In this document: positions 17,691-27,314 of the stretch, piece by piece
How the letters are laid out: every line of letters starts with the position of its first letter
How positions within the stretch are numbered: position 1 is the stretch's first letter
Source of the DNA: CAVTPD01 sp963736575
GTDB taxonomy: Bacteria; Bacteroidota; Bacteroidia; Cytophagales; JAAEPT01
Length of the DNA stretch: 64,000 bases
Assembly (NCBI GenBank): GCA_963736575.1
Contig: CAVTPD010000001.1
Location: forward strand, 1,054,001 to 1,118,000
Direction: 5' to 3'
Notes under the pieces: generated by a model
The model's database searches: none
What the model was told of the DNA's origin: nothing
The model's input: the letters and a program-made list of their open reading frames with translations, nothing else
Position numbers and translations under genes: made by a program

Positions 17691-18279
17691 TAGAAAATGT
17701 TTTCTTGAATAATAAAGATACAAATATTCCTGTAGACACGAATAAAATAAATCTCAATATAGATTTGTAATAAAAGTCATAGTCAATTGATTTAGTTAAA
17801 ATTTCAATTTTTGTATGGTCGTAATATGAGTTTAGACCTTTATCAACTATAAGTTGAAATGTTTTACCTTGTTTACTTTCAATTTCAAATAGATTGTTTT
17901 TACCACCTTCAAAAATTTCATGATTTACCAAAGTGTCATTGCCTTGAACTATTGTCAAAAATACGGTTTGAGTACGGTCTCTTTTTTCAGGTAGTTCAGG
18001 TAGGTTTAATAAATTGATTTTAACGAAAAGTTTTTTATCTTTCTTAGGTGTGATATTAAGTATAGCACCTTTTTCTTCACCGGGATGTAGATGAAAGAAA
18101 TTACCTGCGTCATTATATTCTAATAAAGACCATCTGTTTTCGGGAGTTATATTTTGAAAAGAACTCTCATAAAAATCTTTAGGTACTAATTCTAAATTCG
18201 TATTTGGTTTATCTGATTTATAAAGAAAAATGATGAAAGCTATACAACCGAGTATAGCTCCTATAATATTTGTTTTCAT
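17668..18279 (-). CDS. Hypothetical protein with a membrane span at each end
   Basis: The 203-residue product has an N-terminal span (IIGAILGCIAFIIFLY), an extracytoplasmic domain of about 130 residues with a beta-rich pattern (GAILNITP, LFVKINLLNLP, TVFLTIVQGND), and a C-terminal span (ILRFILFVSTGIFVSLLF) with a short basic tail. No family recognised. It overlaps the end of the ALG10-like gene by 23 bp and lies 30 bp downstream of purL on the same strand. Confidence 0.65.
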   Translation of the reverse strand: MKTNIIGAILGCIAFIIFLYKSDKPNTNLELVPKDFYESSFQNITPENRWSLLEYNDAGNFFHLHPGEEKGAILNITPKKDKKLFVKINLLNLPELPEKRDRTQTVFLTIVQGNDTLVNHEIFEGGKNNLFEIESKQGKTFQLIVDKGLNSYYDHTKIEILTKSIDYDFYYKSILRFILFVSTGIFVSLLFKKTFSIKEKSLD

Positions 18280-18309
18280 GGTTATAAAAATTTAATGATA
18301 GTTAATTTT

Positions 18310-21300
18310 TTATCTCCCCTCAACCCACTTCCTAGCATTCACAAAAGCTTCTAGCCAAAGCGTGCAATCATCTTGTTTGCGGTCTTCTGGGTAGTTAGCA
18401 CATTGCCATGGGAATATCGCTCTTTCTAAATGGGGCATCATAGCTAAATGACGACCGTTTTCAGAAACAATACCTGCCGTTTGGAAAGCCGAACCGTTTG
18501 GAGCAGCAGGGTAGCTGTCGTAACTGTATTTTAAAGCGATGTTGTAATTACTTTCGTCTAATGGGAATTCAAATTTACCTTCACCGTGTGCAATCCAGAT
18601 ACCTAATTCAGAACCAGAAAGTGATTTAAACATGACCGAATCATTTTCAGGAATAGTAACCGTTAAGAAGCTCGATTCAAACTTGTGAGAATCGTTGTGC
18701 AACATCTTTGGTCGTTTGTTGGCTTCCGGGTAAACTAATCCTAATTCAACCATTAATTGGCAACCGTTACACACCCCTAAGCTTAACGTATCTGGTCTAG
18801 CGTAGAACTTGTCCAAGGCTTGTTTTGCTTTTTCGTTGTATAAGAAAGCACCTGCCCAACCTTTGGCAGAACCCAAAACGTCTGAGTTAGAAAATCCACC
18901 AACAAACACAATGAAGTTTACATCTTCTAGCGTTTCTCTACCGGCGATTAAATCCGTCATGTGAACGTCTTTAACATCAAAGCCGGCTAAGTGCATAGAG
19001 TAAGCCATTTCACGGTCTCCGTTTACGCCTTTCTCACGGATGATAGCGGCTTTAATGCCCGATTTCCCTTTTCTAGAAGCTTCTAAACCATAAGCGGAAA
19101 ATTGACCCGTAAAAGAAGAAGGTAAATTGTATTTGATAGGCTGTTTTTTATAGTTATCAAAACGCTCTTTCGCTAAAACAGCGGTTGATTGTTGTTGATC
19201 TAATAAATAAGAAGTCTTGTACCAAGTGTCACGTAAGGCATCAACATCAAAATCACGTTTTTTGCTGTTGTGGAAAATACTGAATGAACGATCATCCAAA
19301 ACATTAGCAATGATGCTGCATTTAACACCTGTTTTTTCTAATTCAGCCTGAATTTCTGCGGCATCTTGAACTTGAAGTACTACCGCTGGATTTTCAGAAA
19401 AAAGTACTTTGATTAAGTCTTTTTCAGCCAAAGAGCTGGTGTCTACAAATAGACCTGCTTTTTTGGAAGGGAAACACATTTCTAACAAACAAGTGATTAA
19501 ACCACCCGCAGAAACATCGTGTCCAGCTAATACTAATCCTTTTTTAATAAGGTCTTGAACGGCTTCAAAAGCGGCTAAGAATCCTTTAGAGTTTACTACA
19601 TCTGGTGTGTCTTTTCCTAAAGCATTTACTACTTGTGAGAAAGAAGAACCACCCAATGAGAATGGACTTTCAGAGAAATCAATGTATAATAATTCTGAAC
19701 CTACTTTTGGTTGAATGTTCGGAGAAACTACTTTTCTAACATCTGAAACTTCACCACCACCAGAGATAATAACTGTTCCAGGCGATTGTACTTTGCTTCC
19801 GTCTTTGTATTTCTGAACCATGGAAAGAGAATCCTTTCCGGTTGGAATATTAATACCTAAATCAATAGCAAATTCAGATACAGCTTTAACAGCGTTGTAA
19901 ATCCTAGCGTCTTCACCTTCGTTATTACAAGGCCACATCCAGTTGGCACTTAAAGACACACTTTTGATTCCTTTTTCTAACGGAGCAAAAACAATATTGG
20001 TTAAGGCTTCGGCAATGGCTAAACGTGAACCTGCTTTTTCGTCAATTAAAGAAGGAATTGGTGCGTGACCAATAGAAGTAGCAATACCAGATTTCCCTTG
20101 GTAATCCAAAGCCATAACACCAACGTTATTTAAGGGCAATTGAATTTCACCACAGGTTTGTTGTTTGGCTACTTTTCCGGTTACCGAACGGTCTACTTTG
20201 TTGGTTAACCAATCTTTACACCCTACAGATTCTAACTGAAGAACATTGTTTAAGTATTCGTCTAGTTTAGAAAGGTCGTACGTAATATCGTTATAATCGG
20301 CTATTACCGTTTTGTCTTCCATGATGGTTTTCGGAGGGTTTCCGAACATGTCACCTAAAGAAAGATCAATTGGGCTGGCACCGGTTTTAGAATCTTTAAA
20401 CGCGAAACGCATATCTCCGGTAGTTTCACCCACTACATACATTGGAGCACGCTCACGATCCGATATTTTTTTCAGCAAATCAATATCCTTTTCCTTCATT
20501 ACCAATCCCATTCTTTCTTGGGATTCGTTACCAACAATTTCTTTGGCGGAAAGGGTAGGGTCACCTACGGGTAATTTATCTAAGTGGATTAATCCACCCG
20601 TTTCTTCTACTAATTCTGAAAGGCAGTTTAAGTGGCCACCTGCGCCATGGTCGTGCATAGAAACTACTGGTGTATTTCCAGATTCGGAAAGGGCACGAAT
20701 AGCGTTGTAAACCCTTTTTTGCATTTCTGGATTAGAACGCTGAATGGCATTTAATTCAATCGAATTGCTGTATTTACCGGTTTCAACCGAAGAAACAGCG
20801 CCACCGCCCATACCAATACGGTAGTTGTCACCACCCATTACTATCACTTTGTCTCCTACTTCTGGTTTTGCTTTAAGGGCATCTTCATGAATGCCGTAAC
20901 CGATACCACCAGCCAACATAATTACTTTATCGTAACCTAGTTTTTTGGTTTTTTCGAAGTGCTCAAAAGTAAGTACAGAACCCGTAATTAAAGGCTGTCC
21001 AAATTTATTACCGAAATCGGAAGCTCCGTTTGATGCTTTAATTAAGATATCCATTGGTGTTTGGTACAACCAAGGACGTTCTTCCGTAGCTTGTTCCCAA
21101 GTGCGTTCTCTTTCTAAACGAGAGTAAGGTGTCATGTAAACCGCTGTTCCAGCTAGAGGCATACTTCCTTTACCACCAGCAATACGGTCTCTAATTTCAC
21201 CACCAGCACCTGTTGCAGCGCCATTAAAAGGCTCAACAGTAGTAGGGAAATTATGTGTTTCAGCTTTTACCGAAATCACAGAGTTAAATTCTTTTATTTC

Positions 21301-21993
21301 AAATTCGGAAGGTTCATCCTGACGAGCTGGAGCAAATTGTTCTGCTTTTGGCCCTTTTACAAAGGCTACATTGTCTTTGTAGGCAGAAACCACATCGTTA
21401 GGATGGGTTTCGGTAGTTTTTTTGATCCACTTAAAAAGTGAAAGTTCTTGCTCAACACCGTCAATTATAAATCTTCCGTTAAAGATTTTATGTCGGCAAT
21501 GTTCCGAGTTTACTTGTGAGAAGCCAAAAACTTCACTGTCGGTTAATTTACGGTTCAGTTTAGTAGTTAAGCTTTCTAGGTATTCAACTTCATCTTTGCT
21601 TAACGCTAAGCCTTCTTGCTCACTGTATTCGGCAATGTTATCAATAAACTTTATAGGCTCCGGATTGTGTACGATGGAGTATAGATCTTGGTCTAAACCA
21701 ACATAAACTCTTTCCAACATTTTATCGTGCTCAGCTGTTTCCGACTTCGCTTTAGAGAATTCTTCTACTCTAATGAGTTTAGAAATACCCATGTTTTGTG
21801 CAATTTCTACAGCATTGGTACTCCAAGGAGTAATCATTTCTTTACGTGGTCCTATGTAGAAACCATCTAGTTTTTCGGCAGAAATAAAATTACCGTTCAA
21901 TAACCATTCTAATCTGGAAATTTCTTCGGCACTTAATGTTTCTGAAGTTTGAAGGGCAAAATAACGATCGGAGCTTTGAGCAAATACTATCAT
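18310..21993 (-). CDS. purL: Phosphoribosylformylglycinamidine synthase, large single-chain type
   Basis: A 1227-residue fused FGAM synthase. The synthase part shows KAETHNFPTTVEPF, GMGGGAVSS and GNESQERMG. The C-terminal glutaminase has the nucleophile in GVCNGCQLM, and the His/Glu pair in MPHLERAIFPWQ. It turns FGAR into FGAM using glutamine and ATP in purine synthesis. I chose the ATG at 21993 (MIVFAQSS) over an upstream in-frame TTG at 22011. A TAnnTTTG box lies 29 bp upstream. purC and guaA elsewhere in the window belong to the same pathway but are not linked. Confidence 0.97.
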   Translation of the reverse strand: MIVFAQSSDRYFALQTSETLSAEEISRLEWLLNGNFISAEKLDGFYIGPRKEMITPWSTNAVEIAQNMGISKLIRVEEFSKAKSETAEHDKMLERVYVGLDQDLYSIVHNPEPIKFIDNIAEYSEQEGLALSKDEVEYLESLTTKLNRKLTDSEVFGFSQVNSEHCRHKIFNGRFIIDGVEQELSLFKWIKKTTETHPNDVVSAYKDNVAFVKGPKAEQFAPARQDEPSEFEIKEFNSVISVKAETHNFPTTVEPFNGAATGAGGEIRDRIAGGKGSMPLAGTAVYMTPYSRLERERTWEQATEERPWLYQTPMDILIKASNGASDFGNKFGQPLITGSVLTFEHFEKTKKLGYDKVIMLAGGIGYGIHEDALKAKPEVGDKVIVMGGDNYRIGMGGGAVSSVETGKYSNSIELNAIQRSNPEMQKRVYNAIRALSESGNTPVVSMHDHGAGGHLNCLSELVEETGGLIHLDKLPVGDPTLSAKEIVGNESQERMGLVMKEKDIDLLKKISDRERAPMYVVGETTGDMRFAFKDSKTGASPIDLSLGDMFGNPPKTIMEDKTVIADYNDITYDLSKLDEYLNNVLQLESVGCKDWLTNKVDRSVTGKVAKQQTCGEIQLPLNNVGVMALDYQGKSGIATSIGHAPIPSLIDEKAGSRLAIAEALTNIVFAPLEKGIKSVSLSANWMWPCNNEGEDARIYNAVKAVSEFAIDLGINIPTGKDSLSMVQKYKDGSKVQSPGTVIISGGGEVSDVRKVVSPNIQPKVGSELLYIDFSESPFSLGGSSFSQVVNALGKDTPDVVNSKGFLAAFEAVQDLIKKGLVLAGHDVSAGGLITCLLEMCFPSKKAGLFVDTSSLAEKDLIKVLFSENPAVVLQVQDAAEIQAELEKTGVKCSIIANVLDDRSFSIFHNSKKRDFDVDALRDTWYKTSYLLDQQQSTAVLAKERFDNYKKQPIKYNLPSSFTGQFSAYGLEASRKGKSGIKAAIIREKGVNGDREMAYSMHLAGFDVKDVHMTDLIAGRETLEDVNFIVFVGGFSNSDVLGSAKGWAGAFLYNEKAKQALDKFYARPDTLSLGVCNGCQLMVELGLVYPEANKRPKMLHNDSHKFESSFLTVTIPENDSVMFKSLSGSELGIWIAHGEGKFEFPLDESNYNIALKYSYDSYPAAPNGSAFQTAGIVSENGRHLAMMPHLERAIFPWQCANYPEDRKQDDCTLWLEAFVNARKWVEGR

Positions 21994-22022
21994 GAAGTTT
22001 TTTGAAATCAATGAAGATGCTG

Positions 22023-22030
22023 CAAAATTA
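22023..22030 (-). promoter_or_regulatory. TAnnTTTG promoter box of purL
   Basis: The minus strand reads TAATTTTG, 29 bases before the ATG at 21993. This fits the Bacteroidota -7 box. No purine riboswitch or operator was recognised in the 228-bp gap. Confidence 0.4.
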
Positions 22031-22221
22031 AAAAACTATTTCTGAAACCAGTTGTTTTATGGATTAAGCAATAGACTTTTTATGCACAAAAGTTAAAAAG
22101 GGGTATTTATAAGCATTCCGATTGACTATTTTAAAGTTTTTAAAACATAAAAACAGGTTTTTTATTCAGGAATGGTATTCTTCAATATAATAGGGAATGG
22201 TTCTTGATATCTATTCAAATT

Positions 22222-22653
22222 ATGAGAAAACAGCATATAATATTGTTTGCTTTGGCGTTTACTTTTTTTTCATTTCAGCAAAACAATTGCTGTATGGACA
22301 CTCATTTAGAGTATTATAAAAAATACATGCTTGATGAAAACTTTTTAAAAATGAAAAGCTTTCAGTTAAATAATGAAAAAGGGGATTTAATAGAGCAATC
22401 GTTTACTTTGTCAAGCAGAAGGGAGTACGAAATTTATTTTACTAGTGAAAATTGGGATACTAAAAATGCTTCTGTTCATGTATTAGGGAAAGATAGAAAT
22501 GAGGTAAGTTTTGTACATACAATTGAAACTGAATATTTACATAAAATTGTATTGCAACCATCTGGTGATGGTATACATTATTTAACTTTTGAAGCACCAA
22601 AAGGAGCGGGTATTTGCGGATATGGGGTAATTGGTTTACGTATTCAAAAATAA
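22222..22653 (+). CDS. Hypothetical exported protein
   Basis: From the ATG at 22222 the product is 143 residues with a signal peptide (MRKQHIILFALAFTFFSFQQ) followed by NNCC. The mature part has a beta-sandwich-like pattern: SFTLSSRREYEIYFTS, YLHKIVLQPSGDG and a GAGICGYGVIGLRI end. No family recognised. The double Cys after the signal peptide could act as a lipobox, but the -3 to -1 residues do not fit well. It is a single gene between divergent purL and convergent terB-like. Confidence 0.65.
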   Translation: MRKQHIILFALAFTFFSFQQNNCCMDTHLEYYKKYMLDENFLKMKSFQLNNEKGDLIEQSFTLSSRREYEIYFTSENWDTKNASVHVLGKDRNEVSFVHTIETEYLHKIVLQPSGDGIHYLTFEAPKGAGICGYGVIGLRIQK

Positions 22654-22680
22654 AAAAAGCCTAAGGAAAACCTTAGGCTA
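22650..22680 (-). terminator. Intrinsic terminator of the TerB-like gene
   Basis: A perfect 9-bp stem AGCCTAAGG / CCTTAGGCT with loop TTTT on the minus strand is followed by seven T residues. It begins at the stop codon of the TerB-like gene. The plus strand has no T-run after the stem, so it serves the minus-strand gene mainly. Confidence 0.8.
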
Positions 22681-23046
22681 ATGATGTGACATTATTTTTT
22701 TAGCAATAGTTATAGCTAAATCTAAATCTTTTTTACCAAGTCCAAATTTTTTGGTTAATGATAAACATAGATTGTACTCTTTTTCATGTACATCGCCATC
22801 AATAACAGCTAGACAAACTAAATCGGCTAATTGATCTTCTTTTTCGGCTACAGTTTTAGGAGTAGTAAAAGTTATATCACTAGCGTTTTCAATTACATCT
22901 TCTGCCTTCTCAAAGGGAATACCAAACTCAAGCGCCTTTTCTATTAAGTAGCTTCGTTCATCATCATCAAAATACCCATCTGCATAAGCAATAGCCACAA
23001 GATTTTTGTAATGCTCTAACTTAAGTTGTTTGTTTTCCTTAATCAT
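22678..23046 (-). CDS. TerB-like (tellurite resistance fold) protein
   Basis: A 122-residue all-helical protein with the two metal-binding-type acidic stretches of the TerB family: AYADGYFDDDERSYL and a second-half VIDGDVHEKEYNLC. It has no signal peptide or membrane span, so it is cytoplasmic. No other ter genes are nearby. Stand-alone TerB-like proteins are common in Bacteroidota and their role is unknown; I do not claim tellurite resistance. Confidence 0.8.
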   Translation of the reverse strand: MIKENKQLKLEHYKNLVAIAYADGYFDDDERSYLIEKALEFGIPFEKAEDVIENASDITFTTPKTVAEKEDQLADLVCLAVIDGDVHEKEYNLCLSLTKKFGLGKKDLDLAITIAKKIMSHH

Positions 23047-23234
23047 AATTTCGCGTTAACAACTTGAATATACCAATTTTACAGATTTTTAAAGTATCTG
23101 TTAAGTCTATTTTTATATAAATGTTAATTAGTTTTTAGCAAGAAATGAAAAGGATTTCAGTCTGAAATTCTTTTTAATACTAACTTTAGATTTAAAAGTA
23201 TACTATTGGAATATAGTTTAACCAACCTTACTTT

Positions 23235-24263
23235 ATGCCTGAATCAACACCGGAACAAGTATTAAATGATTTAAAAAAAGGAACCTATTCTCCGGTTTAT
23301 TTTTTGCAAGGGGAAGAGAACTTTTACATTGATAAAATAAGTGATTTTATTGAAGAGAATGCTTTAGATGAAATGTCTAAAGGTTTTAATCAGATTATTT
23401 TATACGGTAAAGATATAGATGTAAGTGCAGTTATTACTAATGCACGTAGGTTTCCTATGATGTCAGAGAGGCAGGTGTTAATTATTAAGGAAGCCCAAGA
23501 AATTAAAGATTTAAATAACGATGAGCCAAGTAAAATGCTGGCTGAATATTTACAAAATCCGGTTCCTTCTACCATTCTGGTTTTTGCGCATAAAAATAAA
23601 TTAATAGATGGGCGCAAAGCTTTAGGGAAAGCACTAAAAAAGAACGCTGTTTTTATTCAAACTAAAGCCCTTTACGAGAATCAGGTACCGCAATGGATGA
23701 GTGCTTATGTATCTGATATTGGTTATAAAATTAAGCCTAAAGCACAGTTAATGCTCATTGAAGCGGTAGGCACTAGCCTTTCTAAGTTGTCAAATGAAAT
23801 TGATAAAATCATTATCAATTTTAAAGAAAAAGGTGTTGAAATCACCGAAGAACATGTTCAGAAATTTGTTGGGGTAAGTAAGGATTATAATATTTTTGAA
23901 CTGCAAGGTGCTTTTGCCCGAAAAGATGTTTTAAAGGCAAACAAGATTATTACTTATTTCGAAAAGAATTCTAAGGACAATCCCTTACAAATGTTAGTGC
24001 CTAGTCTCTATACGTATTTTAGTAAAATTTTACTGTTGTATAGCTTAAAAGAGAAGTCAGAAAAAGCGGCCGCTTCTTTGTTAGGAATTCATCCTTTTAT
24101 TGTGAAAGAATACTTATTGGCCCAAAAGAATTATCCATTGGCTAAGTTGTATCATATAATTTCAGATTTACGCCATGCAGATATGCAAGTGAAGGGGATT
24201 CAGTACACAGGTGCTTCAGACGGACAAATTCTAAAGGAATTAACGTTTAAGATTTTGCACTAG
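23235..24263 (+). CDS. holA: DNA polymerase III delta subunit
   Basis: A 342-residue clamp-loader delta subunit. Seen: the start PVYFLQGEENFYIDKISDFI, the RRFPMMSERQVLIIKEAQE helix that contacts the clamp, and a C-terminal helical collar domain (SLYTYFSKILLLYSLKEKS). It opens the sliding clamp as part of the clamp loader. Single gene; its end overlaps the convergent hypothetical at 24247 by 17 bp. Confidence 0.93.
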   Translation: MPESTPEQVLNDLKKGTYSPVYFLQGEENFYIDKISDFIEENALDEMSKGFNQIILYGKDIDVSAVITNARRFPMMSERQVLIIKEAQEIKDLNNDEPSKMLAEYLQNPVPSTILVFAHKNKLIDGRKALGKALKKNAVFIQTKALYENQVPQWMSAYVSDIGYKIKPKAQLMLIEAVGTSLSKLSNEIDKIIINFKEKGVEITEEHVQKFVGVSKDYNIFELQGAFARKDVLKANKIITYFEKNSKDNPLQMLVPSLYTYFSKILLLYSLKEKSEKAAASLLGIHPFIVKEYLLAQKNYPLAKLYHIISDLRHADMQVKGIQYTGASDGQILKELTFKILH

Positions 24264-24726
24264 GGAACATTCTTTGTAATGCTACCCATAACGCACGTTT
24301 TTTGTCGGTGTTTTTTATGATCATTCCAGCCGCATCGGTGTGTAAAATCAATTTGTTTTCGTATTCACTCACCTCATATAGGTTAAATTTTTTATTCTGA
24401 ATACCATTTTCAAAGGGTGATGTTCCCATAAAAATTACCTTTTTTGATTTTTCAAGTGCTGAAAATGGAGCGGCATCAACAACCGAAACATCATTAAAAG
24501 TTAAGTTAACAGCTGCAAAAACTTTTTCTAGAAAGTCTTTATTAGTATGAAAATCATTTCCAGAGGCAATTAAAACTATTGATTTTAATTCTGGCGCATA
24601 CCCTGTAGAACCTTCTTTAACTTCTGTTTTAGATGAATTAGATGTTTTTATTTCTTCTTCATCAATAAGAAAGATTTCGTCTGTAAAAAGTTCGAAAATG
24701 AAACCGTCTAATTCTTCTTTGTTCAT
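24247..24726 (-). CDS. Hypothetical protein, possible Rossmann-like fold
   Basis: The 159-residue product has an acidic N-terminal helix (FIFELFTDEIFLIDEEEI), a low-complexity linker, then alternating strands and helices: SIVLIASGND, VSVVDAAPF, KVIFMGTSPF. The C-terminus has KKRALWVALQRMF. The layout loosely recalls the psi (HolD) or uracil-glycosylase-like fold, and the neighbour is holA, but this is only an impression. It overlaps the thioesterase gene by four bases (ATGA). Confidence 0.7.
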   Translation of the reverse strand: MNKEELDGFIFELFTDEIFLIDEEEIKTSNSSKTEVKEGSTGYAPELKSIVLIASGNDFHTNKDFLEKVFAAVNLTFNDVSVVDAAPFSALEKSKKVIFMGTSPFENGIQNKKFNLYEVSEYENKLILHTDAAGMIIKNTDKKRALWVALQRMFPSAKS

Positions 24727-25202
24727 TTTTTTGCGGTTTTAAGTCTTAAATCTCTTCTTATTAAAGCAGAATCATACAAAGCTTTTTCTTCCTCTGTTTC
24801 GGGTTGTAATTCAGGAACAATAACAGGAAGTCCATTCTCATCAACCGCTACAAAAGTTAAAAAAGCATCATTCGAATCGTATTTTTGGTTGTTAGGTATA
24901 TTTTCTCCAAAAACAGTCACTTTTACTTCCATTGAAGTTTTAAAAGCTCTAGTCACTTGCGCATTAAGCGTTACCACATCCCCCAAAGGAATAGATCTTT
25001 TAAAAGAAACATTATCTACCGAAGCTGTAACCACAATATTATTGCAGTGTCTTTGTGCCGAAATAGCGGCCACAATATCCATGAAATGCATTAATCTGCC
25101 ACCCAATAAGTTGTGTAGGTTATTGGTATCGTTAGGCATTACCATTTCTATCATGGTTGAATACGACTCACGTGCTTTTTTTATTCTTCTACCATCCATC
25201 AT
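24723..25202 (-). CDS. Acyl-CoA thioesterase, hotdog fold
   Basis: A 159-residue single hotdog domain of the YciA/BACH type: NLLGGRLMHFMDIVAAISAQRH with the helix around the active site, then TASVDNVSFKRSIPLGDVV. It would cleave medium or long acyl-CoA. The ATG at 25202 was chosen over GTG/TTG codons just upstream. It overlaps pcm by 14 bp and the downstream hypothetical by 4 bp, forming a three-gene unit. Confidence 0.9.
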   Translation of the reverse strand: MMDGRRIKKARESYSTMIEMVMPNDTNNLHNLLGGRLMHFMDIVAAISAQRHCNNIVVTASVDNVSFKRSIPLGDVVTLNAQVTRAFKTSMEVKVTVFGENIPNNQKYDSNDAFLTFVAVDENGLPVIVPELQPETEEEKALYDSALIRRDLRLKTAKK

Positions 25203-25842
25203 CACCAATTAACGGTACAAAAGAGAAATCACCAAAAGATTCCTTTTCTATTTGTCTTTCTGAAAGCTTTCTTAAGCGAATCATTTGTTGTTTTTTTTCA
25301 TCCCCCACAGGAATCACCAACTTGCCACCAATTTTAAGTTGGGTAAGTAATTCTTTGGGAATAATAGGAGCACCAGCAGTAACAATAATTCCATCAAAAG
25401 GAGCAAAAGCCGGTAAACCCTTCGTTCCGTCTCCATAATGAAGAGAAGCTCTTATTTTTAAAGAAGGCATTAGTTTGTAAAACTTGTCGAAAAGTTCTTT
25501 TTGGCGTTCAATGGAAAAGACTTTAGCGCCCATCTTTGCTAAAACACTGCACTGGTAACCAGAACCCGTACCAATTTCAAGAATTTTATCGCCAGGTGAA
25601 ATTTCTAATAATTCACTTTGGAAAGCTACCGTATAGGGTTGGCTTATGGTTTGGCCAGAAGCAATAGGGAACGCTTTGTCTTGATAAGCGTGATTTATAA
25701 AAGCAGGATCGAAAAAAATATGTCTTGGGACTTCGTTGATAGCCTTTAATACATTTTCATCCTTAATTCCTTTTTCTTTTAACAGCTGAATTAAGCTTCT
25801 GCGTAAACCTTTATGTCTATAAGAATCTTCAATCACATTCAT
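25189..25842 (-). CDS. pcm: Protein-L-isoaspartate O-methyltransferase
   Basis: A 217-residue SAM-dependent methyltransferase. Motif I is LEIGTGSGYQCSVLA. The substrate-side block is FPIASGQTISQPYTVA, and the post-motif GTKGLPAFAPFDGIIVTAGAP is diagnostic for PCMT. It repairs isoaspartyl residues in aged proteins. First gene of a minus-strand trio, divergent from the sugar transferase with a 71-bp gap. Confidence 0.95.
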   Translation of the reverse strand: MNVIEDSYRHKGLRRSLIQLLKEKGIKDENVLKAINEVPRHIFFDPAFINHAYQDKAFPIASGQTISQPYTVAFQSELLEISPGDKILEIGTGSGYQCSVLAKMGAKVFSIERQKELFDKFYKLMPSLKIRASLHYGDGTKGLPAFAPFDGIIVTAGAPIIPKELLTQLKIGGKLVIPVGDEKKQQMIRLRKLSERQIEKESFGDFSFVPLIGDDGW

Positions 25843-25887
25843 GAAATTAATGATTAATTATGCATGAGGATTAAAAAATGAATAAAT

Positions 25888-25895
25888 TATATTTG
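25888..25895 (+). promoter_or_regulatory. TAnnTTTG promoter box of the sugar transferase gene
   Basis: TATATTTG matches the -7 consensus and ends 18 bases before the TTG start at 25914. Confidence 0.4.
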
Positions 25896-25913
25896 TAATA
25901 TAAATCTGTCGAA

Positions 25914-27314
25914 TTGAAGAAGAAGATATTTGCCTTAGTTCTATTTTTAGTTGATTTCATTGCTGCTCAGTTAGTTTGGGCTGTTTTTTATGAATTGTAT
26001 GGTTTAAAACCCGAAAATTACCAGCTTTTACCCGGTGAAGTAGTTCCGTGGTTAATTTGGTTAATGCCAATTACATGGAGTTTAATATATGCTTTAGGCG
26101 GTTTGTATGATGATGCCAGAAGAAAAACTCGTATATATGAGGTCTCTAATGTTATTAAATTATCGGTAGCGGGTGCTGGCTTTGTTATTTTAGCCATTGT
26201 ATTGGCGCACAAAGAAGGGATTTTATATGCCCAGTCTTCCTTAATAGTTCGGTATTTTATAACTCATATTTTAGTAATCTCGTTAGGTAAAATACTAGTT
26301 CTTTCTGTATATAAATCTTTTTTATCCAAAGGGATTATATCTTATAAAGTTGTGATAATTGGTTCTTCAGAAAGGGCCAATAATTTGTATGAAGAGTTAA
26401 AACACATCAACTTTTCGTTAGGTTACCAGTTCTTGGGCTATGTTCGTTCTACTTCTGAAGAGGCAGATCTTATGAAGGGCCAATTACCTTTGTTGGGTAA
26501 TGTAAATGAATTTTATAATTATGTGTCTAACAACGATGTAGACCAAGTTTTTATGGCTATAAACCCTAAAGACCATGAGTCTGTTAGTTATATTATTTCT
26601 GCCTTAACGGATTTTCCTAATATACATATTTCATTAATGCCAGACATACATCAAGTACTTCTTGGTTCTAGTTCTATTAATCACGTACAAGGGATTCCGT
26701 TAATTGAGGTAAAAGAAAAAATGATGCCCTTATGGCAAATTGTTTTTAAAAGACTGTTTGATATTGTTGTTTCGGCAGTGGTGTTGTTTATTGGCTTTCC
26801 GTTTTATTTTGCATTGGCATTAATAACCAAGTTCACTTCTAAAGGCCCTGTTTTTTTTAAACAAGTACGTATTGGTAAGCGTAAAAAGCCCTTTGTAATC
26901 TTTAAGTACCGTAGTATGTATACAGATTCCGAAAAAGATGGGCCGGCATTGTCTAGTGAGCATGATCCTAGGATTACTAAATGGGGTAAATTTATGAGGA
27001 AAACTAGAATTGATGAATTACCTCAGTTTTTTAATGTGTTAATTGGTGATATGTCAATTGTTGGGCCAAGGCCCGAACGAAAATATTTTATAGATCAAAT
27101 TCAAAAAAGAGCACCTTATTATAATTTGTTGTTTAGAGCTAAACCAGGTATTACTTCTTTAGGTCAAGTAAAGTATGGTTATGCAGAAAATGTAGATCAA
27201 ATGATTCGAAGACTTCAATTCGATTTAAATTATATTGAAAACTGTTCATTAGCCCTAGATTTTAGGATTATGGTAATGACAGCTTTAATTATTGTTCAAG
27301 GGAGGGGTAAATAA
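25914..27314 (+). CDS. Polyprenyl-phosphate sugar-1-phosphate transferase (exopolysaccharide initiation)
   Basis: The 466-residue protein has four N-terminal membrane spans, a CoA-binding-like middle domain (VVIIGSSERANNLYEEL), a fifth span and a C-terminal bacterial sugar transferase domain. Catalytic-domain motifs are FKYRSMYTDSE, KTRIDELPQFFNVL and GDMSIVGPRPER. It would move a sugar phosphate from a UDP-sugar onto undecaprenyl phosphate. The start is TTG, with no suitable ATG nearby. It sits far from the polysaccharide region at 41-61 kb and overlaps ribE by one base, so it may be the initiating enzyme kept apart from its cluster. Confidence 0.93.
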   Translation: MKKKIFALVLFLVDFIAAQLVWAVFYELYGLKPENYQLLPGEVVPWLIWLMPITWSLIYALGGLYDDARRKTRIYEVSNVIKLSVAGAGFVILAIVLAHKEGILYAQSSLIVRYFITHILVISLGKILVLSVYKSFLSKGIISYKVVIIGSSERANNLYEELKHINFSLGYQFLGYVRSTSEEADLMKGQLPLLGNVNEFYNYVSNNDVDQVFMAINPKDHESVSYIISALTDFPNIHISLMPDIHQVLLGSSSINHVQGIPLIEVKEKMMPLWQIVFKRLFDIVVSAVVLFIGFPFYFALALITKFTSKGPVFFKQVRIGKRKKPFVIFKYRSMYTDSEKDGPALSSEHDPRITKWGKFMRKTRIDELPQFFNVLIGDMSIVGPRPERKYFIDQIQKRAPYYNLLFRAKPGITSLGQVKYGYAENVDQMIRRLQFDLNYIENCSLALDFRIMVMTALIIVQGRGK

